A stretch of DNA of 64,000 nucleotides. It comes from Bacteroidota bacterium (GTDB lineage: Bacteria; Bacteroidota; Bacteroidia; Chitinophagales; Chitinophagaceae). Location of the stretch: the NCBI GenBank assembly GCA_030706605.1, contig JAUZOE010000004.1, positions 1 to 64,000 on the forward strand, given 5' to 3'. Shown here one piece after another: positions 36,562-44,900 of the stretch; positions within the stretch are counted from its first letter, which is position 1, and the number at the start of each line of letters is the position of its first letter. The notes under the pieces were generated by a model. That model did not search any database and had not been told where the DNA came from. It saw only the letters and a list, made by a program, of their open reading frames with translations. A program made the position numbers and the translations under genes.

Positions 36562-38952
36562 ATGAATACAGACCAAATAAACGAGGAATATCTTTTAGAC
36601 AACCTATCATTTGAAAAATTTAAGCAGGAAGTTTTAAAGGATTATAAAGTGGTTTGCATTAGCAGGGAAACGAGTTTACTTGCCAGGAAAGAAGTACTTA
36701 CAGGCAAGGCCAAGTTTGGAATATTTGGAGATGGCAAAGAAGTAGCGCAAGTGGCAATGGCAAAGTTTTTTATGCCCGGAGATTTCAGATCTGGTTACTA
36801 TCGTGATCAAACATTTATGTTTTCATCAGGATTGGCCACCGTTGAACAATTTTTTGCACAACTATATGCGGATCCTGATATTAATAATGACCCGTTTAGT
36901 GCCGGCCGCCAAATGAACGCTCATTTTGCCACAAAATTTATTGATGAAAATGGCAATTGGCTTGATCTTGCTCATAAAAAAAACGTTTCATCTGATATAG
37001 CTCCTACTTCGTCACAGATGCCAAGAGCATTGGGCCTGGCTTTTGCCTCAAAAGTATTTAGAGGAGTAAATGACCTTCATGTATTAAAAGACCTTAGTGA
37101 AAATGGAAATGAAATCTGTTTTTGTACTATTGGAGATTCTGCAACTTCAGAAGGACATTTCTGGGAAACTATAAACGCCGCAGGCGTTATGCAGATTCCT
37201 CTTGCCGTATTTGTATGGGATGATGGTTATGGCATTTCTGTACCGAAAAAATACCAAACTACAAAGTCATCTATTTCTGAGGCTATGAGCGGATTACAAA
37301 AGGAAGATGATACCAATGGTATCAATATTTATAAACTGAAAGGATGGGACTATGCAGGCATGTGCGAAATATTGGAAACCGCAATTAAAAATATCAGGGA
37401 AACACATACTCCTGCATTATTTCATGTAGAAGAATTAACTCAACCTCAGGGTCACTCAACTTCAGGTAGCCATGAACGTTATAAAAGCCCTGAAAGGCTT
37501 GCATGGGAAAGAGAATGGGATGCCAAAAAGCAAATGCGGGAATGGATACTTGCCAATGCACTTGCTGAAGAAAGTGAAATAGATGAAATAGAAACCCAAG
37601 CAAAAATATTAGTAAAAGATAGTCGGAAACAGGCCTGGGAAAAATACATAAATCCAATAAAAGAGCAGGTGAGTGAAACAATAAACTTGCTACAAAAAAT
37701 TTCCGGGAAACAAGAAACTAACGATGCAATTGGAAAATTAATTGGTTATTTATCTTCACTACGTGATCCCGACCGGAGAGATGTGATGAAAGCATTAGCA
37801 ACCGCAATCAATCTTTCTAATTCCCCAGGCCAGGATTCTGAGATTAAAACATTTTACAAAAATCTCAGGGAAATAAATAAAGAAATATTTAATACACTTT
37901 TGTATAATGAAGGACCTAAATCTGCCTTAAAAGTTGAATCGGTTGCTATACAATACAATGAAGATACAACAACGAAAAATGGATTTGAAATTCTCAACAG
38001 GTATTTTGATGAATTATTTGCACATAACAAAAAAGTAATCGCTTTTGGTGAAGATCTCGGCCATATCGGAGATGTAAATCAAGGCTTCAGCGGTTTACAG
38101 GATAAATACGGAAAAGAAAGAATTTTTGATACCGGCATTCGCGAAGTAAGTATCATAGGACAGGGAATCGGACTTGCTTTGCGGGGTTTGCGTCCCATTG
38201 CAGAAATACAATACCTGGATTATTTATTATTTGCCTTAGAGCCATTGAGTGATGATGTATGTACCACTCATTTCCGCACAAAAGGCCAACAAAGTGTTCC
38301 ACTTATTGTGCGCACACGTGGTCATCGGCTTGAAGGCATCTGGCATAGTGGCTCACCTATGGGAATGGTCATCAATGCCCTTCGTGGTATGTATGTGTGT
38401 GTGCCAAGAAATATGACACAAGCAATAGGAATGTACAACACTTTATTGCAAGGGAATGACCCCGCTTTGATGATAGAATGTTTAAATGGTTACCGGCTTA
38501 AAGAAAAACTGCCTTTAAATTTAATTGAATGCAGGGTGCCGCTGGGAATTCCTGAAATTATAAAGGAAGGAAAGGATATCACTATTGTTTCTTATGGTTC
38601 TGTACTACGCATAATACAGGAAGCCACACAAATATTGGAGCAGATGAATATCAGTTGCGAAATAATAGATGTACAAACTCTTTTACCTTTTGATATTCAT
38701 CATTCAATCCTGGATTCTCTAAAGAAAACAAATAGAATTCTTTTTATAGATGAAGATGTGCCTGGTGGCGCTTCTGCCTACATGTTTAATAAAGTAATGG
38801 AAGAACAGGGAGGTTACCGCTGGCTTGATGTGTCTCCCCGCACTCTTACAGGAAAAGCACATCGACCATCCTATGGAAGCGATGGAGATTATTTTAGTAA
38901 ACCTAATGTGGAAGATATAATTGAGGTGGTGAAAGAAATGATGGCAGAATGA
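36562..38952 (+). CDS. 2-oxoacid dehydrogenase E1 component, fused alpha and beta subunits
   Basis: A 796-residue thiamine-diphosphate enzyme, the E1 part of a branched-chain or pyruvate dehydrogenase complex, in which the alpha-like (about 1-400) and beta-like (about 450-796) chains are fused. The ATG at 36562 is used; the upstream in-frame region lacks E1 similarity. The alpha part has the TPP motif GDSATSEGHFWETINAAG, but the second half reads VWDDGYGIS: Asp220 sits where the Mg-ligand Asn is usual. The beta part carries FGEDLGHIGDVNQGFSGL, EIQYLDYLLFALEPLSDD and FIDEDVPGGASAYMF. Fused E1 proteins of this type are common in Bacteroidota and probably oxidise branched-chain 2-oxoacids, but the substrate is not proven. 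Confidence 0.86.
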   Translation: MNTDQINEEYLLDNLSFEKFKQEVLKDYKVVCISRETSLLARKEVLTGKAKFGIFGDGKEVAQVAMAKFFMPGDFRSGYYRDQTFMFSSGLATVEQFFAQLYADPDINNDPFSAGRQMNAHFATKFIDENGNWLDLAHKKNVSSDIAPTSSQMPRALGLAFASKVFRGVNDLHVLKDLSENGNEICFCTIGDSATSEGHFWETINAAGVMQIPLAVFVWDDGYGISVPKKYQTTKSSISEAMSGLQKEDDTNGINIYKLKGWDYAGMCEILETAIKNIRETHTPALFHVEELTQPQGHSTSGSHERYKSPERLAWEREWDAKKQMREWILANALAEESEIDEIETQAKILVKDSRKQAWEKYINPIKEQVSETINLLQKISGKQETNDAIGKLIGYLSSLRDPDRRDVMKALATAINLSNSPGQDSEIKTFYKNLREINKEIFNTLLYNEGPKSALKVESVAIQYNEDTTTKNGFEILNRYFDELFAHNKKVIAFGEDLGHIGDVNQGFSGLQDKYGKERIFDTGIREVSIIGQGIGLALRGLRPIAEIQYLDYLLFALEPLSDDVCTTHFRTKGQQSVPLIVRTRGHRLEGIWHSGSPMGMVINALRGMYVCVPRNMTQAIGMYNTLLQGNDPALMIECLNGYRLKEKLPLNLIECRVPLGIPEIIKEGKDITIVSYGSVLRIIQEATQILEQMNISCEIIDVQTLLPFDIHHSILDSLKKTNRILFIDEDVPGGASAYMFNKVMEEQGGYRWLDVSPRTLTGKAHRPSYGSDGDYFSKPNVEDIIEVVKEMMAE

Positions 38953-39010
38953 ATCTTTAATTTAAGATTCAATAAAAAATATTAAATACCCAGCTAAAAG
39001 ATAATAAACG

Positions 39011-39016
39011 AGGAGG
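39011..39016 (+). promoter_or_regulatory. Consensus Shine-Dalgarno site AGGAGG
   Basis: A perfect AGGAGG lies 11 bases before the ATG at 39028. Strong Shine-Dalgarno sites are rare in Bacteroidota, which makes this one worth recording and supports the start of the small membrane protein. Confidence 0.7.
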
Positions 39017-39027
39017 AACTATAAAAA

Positions 39028-39321
39028 ATGATTACTAATTCAGAAAAACATTTTATCAACAATTGGCAGGAACAAAAAAGCGGCCCTAAATGGAAATATT
39101 ATTTATTATTTTCTTTCGCCTGGTCTGTAGTTTCATTCCTGGTAATCTTTTTTCTTACCAAATTATTTACTAATCTATGGGAAACCGGTGGTGCAAGCCT
39201 GATCTACATTTTTGTTACCCTATCAATTATTATCGGTTTCTTTTCTACACACTTTACTTATGTAGTCAATGAACGACGTTTAAAAAATATATTGCAAAAA
39301 GACAAAGAGGAATTGAATTAA
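39028..39321 (+). CDS. Small two-helix membrane protein
   Basis: A 97-residue protein with two predicted membrane helices, about residues 24-45 (KYYLLFSFAWSVVSFLVIFF) and 57-78 (LIYIFVTLSIIIGFFSTHF), between a charged N-terminus and a lysine-rich tail ending KEELN. I do not recognise the family. A consensus AGGAGG site and the coding-type composition support it as a real gene. It lies 75 bases downstream of the E1 gene on the same strand and its stop is 3 bases before the end of the convergent ypdA gene. Confidence 0.7.
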   Translation: MITNSEKHFINNWQEQKSGPKWKYYLLFSFAWSVVSFLVIFFLTKLFTNLWETGGASLIYIFVTLSIIIGFFSTHFTYVVNERRLKNILQKDKEELN

Positions 39322-39324
39322 AAT

Positions 39325-40311
39325 TTATCCTTGGTTTATTCTATTGTTTTTCACAATATCATTAATTATTTTTTGGGCATGTTCCCGTGAGTTTTCTATA
39401 AAAAGTAAATGAGTATTCATGCCTCCGCAAATAACACCTGCAAGATAAATTCCTTCTATATTAGATTCATAATTCGATTCATCATAAGAAGGCTTACAAA
39501 CTTCATCATCAGAAATTTTAATTCCCATGCTCTTGAGAAATTTGAGATCAGGTTGGTAACCCGTCATAGAAAGTACCCAGTCATTTTCCACTGTCACTAT
39601 TCCTTCGGGTGTCGATATATCTACTTCATGCTCCCTGATTTCTTTAATCTCTGAATTCAAATAGGCTTTAATAGAACCTTCCTTAATACGGTTTTCAATA
39701 TCAGGTTTTACCCAATATTTTACGCGATCGCTTATTTCACTTCCACGGATAACCATAGTTACTTTAGCCCCCTTTCGCCATGTTTCTAAAGCGGCATCTA
39801 TAGCAGAATTAGCTGCTCCTACTACCAGGACATTTTGAAAAGCATAATAGTGGGGGTCATCATAATAGTGTTTAACTTTTGGCAAATTCTCCCCTTTCAC
39901 ATTTAATAGGTAAGGAATATCATAAAAGCCTGTACAAACAATTATGTTCAGGCTTTCATAGGTAGCCTTAGAAGAAATTATTTTAAAATGGTCCCCTGTT
40001 TTTTTTACTTCAACGGCTTTTTCAAATAGATGAATATTAAGGTCAAAAGAAGTAACTATCCGACGATAATATTCTAAAGCTTCGCTCCTGGTGGGTTTAT
40101 TATTATTACTTACGAAAGGAACGTCTCCAATTTCCAGTCTTTCGCTGGTGCTAAAAAAAGTCATATTTACCGGGTAATTATATAAAGAATTAACCAATGC
40201 CCCTTTTTCCAGGATGAGGTAATTTAATCCTGCTTTTTTTGCTTCGATGCCTGCTGCGAGGCCGATCGGGCCGCCGCCTATAATTATTAGGTCGTATAAA
40301 CTATTTTTCAT
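39325..40311 (-). CDS. ypdA: YpdA-family bacillithiol disulfide reductase-like protein
   Basis: A 328-residue flavoprotein with two dinucleotide-binding motifs: the N-terminal FAD site LIIIGGGPIGLAAGIEAKKAG and the NAD(P)H site VLVVGAANSAIDAALETWRKG. NYPVNMTFFSTSERLEIGDVP and the C-terminal GIYLAGVICGGMNTHLLFIE match YpdA, which in Firmicutes reduces oxidised bacillithiol. No CxxC redox pair of thioredoxin-reductase type is visible, as expected for YpdA. Some Bacteroidota make bacillithiol, but no bacillithiol gene is in this window, so the physiological disulfide remains open. The ATG at 40311 is clear. Confidence 0.82.
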   Translation of the reverse strand: MKNSLYDLIIIGGGPIGLAAGIEAKKAGLNYLILEKGALVNSLYNYPVNMTFFSTSERLEIGDVPFVSNNNKPTRSEALEYYRRIVTSFDLNIHLFEKAVEVKKTGDHFKIISSKATYESLNIIVCTGFYDIPYLLNVKGENLPKVKHYYDDPHYYAFQNVLVVGAANSAIDAALETWRKGAKVTMVIRGSEISDRVKYWVKPDIENRIKEGSIKAYLNSEIKEIREHEVDISTPEGIVTVENDWVLSMTGYQPDLKFLKSMGIKISDDEVCKPSYDESNYESNIEGIYLAGVICGGMNTHLLFIENSREHAQKIINDIVKNNRINQG

Positions 40312-40403
40312 TTACTAATGATTTAATTTTTCCTTTCCGTATTAGCCAATACTGACTTCATTTTCTAAACAATATTTATCCAAAAATTTCATCACGGAGT
40401 TTT

Positions 40404-41819
40404 TTATTTATAAACATCCAACTCTTTTTCTTTCCAATTAAAAATAACTGTATGTACTTTGATTTTACCAGAATCAATCAATCCTTTTTCTAAGGCATTA
40501 TTGAGTTCAAAGTAATCAATATTATAATTACCTGGTGGCGGATTTTCTATCTCTGCTTTTGATAATATAGTAATATTTTTAATCTCTGTATATAGTTTTA
40601 CAGCACTTTGAAATCCATTACGAAATATAAAAGCTCCTCTATATTGTGAAGGTAGATTGATACAATATAAATAATCAGAATTCCTTAAAGAGAAAAATGC
40701 TTTTACTGTTTGGTTTGCTATTCTGCTGCTGGTTTCAAAAGATTTATAATTATAAAATAAAAAAGAAATTTCAGCAATCAGAAGTACACTAAAAATAACA
40801 AGGAATTGCTTTTTAAAAAGTAATATTAAAATTAATATAAGAGATATAGAAAGGAAAACTGAAGGAAGATAAAGAAGCCTTTCGCTTTCCGTATCATGTG
40901 TATCTATGCCAAAAGGAATTGCGGGCAATATAGAAATGATAAAAGACGGAATACTGATCTTGAGTATTACATTACAATGTTTTTTTAACTTAAATAAAAT
41001 AAAAAATAAAAATACCCCCAACACCAAGAAATAAAGAAGAAATAAAGAAGAATTCTTTGCAGGTGGTATAAATGACCGGCTCACCAAAAGCACAAAATTC
41101 CTGATCTGAGAAAAAGCCCCTGAAAATAAAACGGCATGAGTGCCATAAGGGGAACCGATAAACTGGTCTGTGAGATAAAAACGGACAAATAAGTACACCA
41201 TAAATGTAGTCCAGAATAAGAATATGTATTTCCACTCTTTGCTCCAATTATCCTTCCACGCAAATATTAAAGAAATTACTGTAATAATCAGAGGCAAAAT
41301 CCAGGCAGCTTCGTACGATAATACTGCTGCCATAAAAAAGAATAAAGAAAGGAAATAAGTGCCAAAACCTTCCTGTTTTTTTAAATAAAAATGAAGACTT
41401 AATAATGACATTAAAGCACACAAAGGGCCTCCTCTTCCTACAATCCAGAATAATGGTTCGCTGTGATATGGATAAAATAAAAAAAATACGGATGTAAAAA
41501 AAGCATATTGATTTGTTTCAGCACTATTAAAAATTTTTAAATAAAGTTGTTTTGTAAAAACATATAGTACTACAGTTGATAAAAGATGAAATAAAATATT
41601 GGTAAAATGGTACCCTTCTGCTTTATTTCCCCAAATTAAATAATCCAACCTTATACTTAAAAGAGACAGTGGTCTGAAAGAATGTAAAATGTTAGCATTT
41701 TTTTGAGCTATCAGTATACTATCAAAATCATCGCTTAAAAAATATAATTTTGCTGGATTATAGATCAACAAAAAAACAATGAAGCATGCAAATAATAAAA
41801 TGGGATATTTATATTTCAT
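40404..41819 (-). CDS. Polytopic membrane protein, probable GT-C glycosyltransferase
   Basis: A 471-residue membrane protein with about ten helices. The first helix is followed by LSDDFDSIL, with the adjacent acidic pair characteristic of the first external loop of GT-C glycosyltransferases, and then FRPLSLLSIRLDYLIWG and EGYHFTNILFHLLSTVVLYVF, a block shared with TMTC/PMT-like proteins. A soluble tail of about 110 residues follows the last helix. These enzymes use polyprenyl-phosphate sugars to modify proteins or glycans. Specificity is unknown. It stands alone on the minus strand, 85 bases from the sortase gene's end, beyond that gene's terminator. Confidence 0.65.
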   Translation of the reverse strand: MKYKYPILLFACFIVFLLIYNPAKLYFLSDDFDSILIAQKNANILHSFRPLSLLSIRLDYLIWGNKAEGYHFTNILFHLLSTVVLYVFTKQLYLKIFNSAETNQYAFFTSVFFLFYPYHSEPLFWIVGRGGPLCALMSLLSLHFYLKKQEGFGTYFLSLFFFMAAVLSYEAAWILPLIITVISLIFAWKDNWSKEWKYIFLFWTTFMVYLFVRFYLTDQFIGSPYGTHAVLFSGAFSQIRNFVLLVSRSFIPPAKNSSLFLLYFLVLGVFLFFILFKLKKHCNVILKISIPSFIISILPAIPFGIDTHDTESERLLYLPSVFLSISLILILILLFKKQFLVIFSVLLIAEISFLFYNYKSFETSSRIANQTVKAFFSLRNSDYLYCINLPSQYRGAFIFRNGFQSAVKLYTEIKNITILSKAEIENPPPGNYNIDYFELNNALEKGLIDSGKIKVHTVIFNWKEKELDVYK

Positions 41820-41864
41820 TTGTAGTCAAAGATAACTTTGTATTTTCTCATTTTTTTCACCAAC

Positions 41865-41896
41865 AAAAAAGCCGTTCAAAAAAGAACAGCTTTTTT
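41865..41896 (-). terminator. Terminator after the PorU-type gene
   Basis: A 13-bp stem with one mismatch (41865-41877 against 41884-41896, core AAAAAAGC/GCTTTTTT) around a 6-base A-rich loop. It gives a T-run on either strand, so it is intrinsically bidirectional, but its natural role is to end the minus-strand transcript of the sortase gene. Confidence 0.75.
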
Positions 41897-41918
41897 AATA
41901 ATAAATACTTCATCCGCA

Positions 41919-44900
41919 CTATCTCATTAAATACATTTTTCCATATCCTTTGGTAAAATACTTATCGGTATTATCACCATTATCTGTAAACTTATCTAAC
42001 GATTTACCATTCAGATTGGTAAGTACGTGATATAAATAAACTCCATTGGCCACTTTCTGGCCATACATGTCGGTACCGTCCCAATGAAAATCAGTAATAT
42101 TTCTTCCAATATGTAAGGGTCCTAATTCATCTTTTGTTATTTCCCTGATGATTTTACCGGTAATAGTTAATATTTGTATCCGGATATTTTGCGGCACTAC
42201 CGATCCTGTAACTGTAAATACAAATGCAGTAGAAGTGGTAAATGGATTAGGATAATTCATGAGGTTAGAAATCATAGGTTTGTTGATAACCCTAAAAGTG
42301 ACCTGGTAGTTTAAGTCTCCTGCCTTATTCCCATTTGCGTCTTTTCCAGTTACAATCAATTCATATTCAGCATCATCTCCATTTAAGGAAGGAGAAAAAT
42401 CAATGGTTGCAGTATTTTCGCTAGTCGTTAAATTGGCCGGGGTAAATTTCAAGGTATCATTATCAAAATTGTATGTTTTCAATGATCCATCAGGATAACG
42501 CAATTGCACTTTTAAAAGTGAAGTATCGTTCAATGCAAGGAATTTATTTTCGTCTTTTAGCTTGATGAGAATATGTGGCCTTGAAGAAACAATATCCCTG
42601 TTTAAAATATGTATTCCATCAAAAGTTACATCCAATACAGGATTATATTTATCAGGATTCACATAAAAATTCCTGTACAAGAAATTATTAAAAACATATT
42701 GTTCTGGTTGATCATTATCAGGATTAAAATCCACGTACAATGTATTTGCCCCCGGATAATCCTTGGTATCTACATCAAACTTAAGCATAATGGTGTCGCC
42801 ACTGATAAGCGGTTTTTGTCGGGGAAATGATAAAACGTGAGTGACATTGTTAGCATCAATAACGGTTATTTTTAATTTAATACTGTCAAATGCCTGTGGG
42901 CTGATGTTTTTAAAGGCGATACCAAAATGCAATATTTCCCCTTGCTCCAAAGTATCTTTTGTGGTAAAAAATAAATTAGGAGCCAGAGCACCTTCAGGGG
43001 CCGGAGTATAATTTAATCTCCAATAAGTTAATTGATATGGCGTAAGTGTGACGCTATCAATATTCCTCATCCTCAACTGTATATATGGATATTGAGCTGC
43101 ACTTATAGAAGAAATGTTTACATCTTGCTGAGCCTTATCTACATTAAATAAGGTAGTACTATTACCCAAATTATCAACTCCAATAATCTGAACAGTAGGA
43201 TTATCCTTTGAATTGGATTCAAGGCTGGTTCCTCTCCAATGCATTTCTTTCCATGATATAGCCGGTCCAAATTTTGGAGAAGTAATATATCCTAAAGTGT
43301 CAGGAGTTACTTGTTGATGAGAAAGATCTATCTTATCAGATATACCATTTGAAAAAATTAAATTGGGTAGAAAATCAGGATTATTTTTTTGGTACATGAA
43401 AATAAACGAACGGGGTCGATAAAATGAATCTATCAGAACAAATCCCTGTGACCTTAATTTATAATAAAGCGAATTACCTAAGCCAAAGGCAGTAGTATCT
43501 GCTTCCCATTGAGCAGCATAAGTATTAGACGCAGAATCCGTCCCGGAAATATTTCTTACAATTACAATAAAATTATCGGGCACGGAGTCAAGAAAATCCA
43601 TTGCAGCTCTCCTTTTAGCCTGGCTAAGAATATTATATTGAAAGTTAGCAATCCTATCAATACCACACACAGGATCACTACCATACCGGGGTGAGTTGAT
43701 ATCATTAAGCCATGGTTTTAGGCTTACCGGGTCAAGCACATTAAAAATTATACCAGAAATTCCACAAACACTATTAGCAATATCCGCACCATTTACACTT
43801 ACTCTATAATCAGAAGCTGCTGTGGCAGCCGTAGGAAATACTCCATTTTTGGCTTCAATTACATTCGTTACTTTAGAAAATTTCCATTGCCTGGAACTAT
43901 CTAATCGTACATTTAAAGTATCTGAATATAATTGCTGATAATAATGAGATTGATTAGAGCCGACAGAACTATTGGCAATATATATAAATGAAGAATTATT
44001 CCAATGATAATCTTCAGTTAACCCTGATGCCGGCCTTGATGCTACTCTCCAATAATAAACGGTGCTATCCATATAACTAAACCCAGGGGTAAATTCGATA
44101 ATTCCACCAGGCGCATTAACTGTACGAGTAACTTTAATTGGAGAATTAAACAATTGGGTTGTATCAATTTCCATCACATAATCTTTTGCCGGGCTAAAAG
44201 CATTAGCCGTAGAAGCAATTAATTTTTGGTTAGCTATATTAATAATACTGAAATTATAAGGATAAGCCGGGCTGGCATCATCTTCATAAATATAAAATTC
44301 TTTCGTTACGCTATTATTGTTTTCTGATAATTCCGGTACTTCATTATCCGCATCAATGGTTACTGTAATTTTATTAAGTCCCTTATCGCGGGTAGAAATA
44401 ATCGGAATTTTCATTTCAATGGAGTCAGCATAAGCTATCCCCCTGATTCTCTTGTGCAGTAACACTTCTGTACTACCATTGGGGTAAGTTCTCATTACTT
44501 GAAAAGTGATGGAATCTTTAATAGCCCTACCAATATTGTAGGCCTTGGCATCTAATAGAAAATTAGGCTCAGATACAGAAATAAATGAAGGGTTTATTTT
44601 TACCTGGGGGTCTTCAATTACATAATCAGGTTTAGCATGAGGATTAATCACTATCGCAGGATCACCATGTAAAGCAAATTCCTCAAGATGAATTCTTGGA
44701 AGAAAATCTAAACCTGGATTAGCCCCTCCCAAATTACTGATCGTATTTTTCATATCATTCCCTACAGAATTGCCATAATTGTCTACTCCTATCTGGTTAT
44801 ACATTTGTGTATCGTAATCATTTAAAAATGGAGGAATACCCAAATGTGTGTCTGCAAGAAAACCGATACTTCCTTTCTCCTTTGATAGTACAAAATTCTC

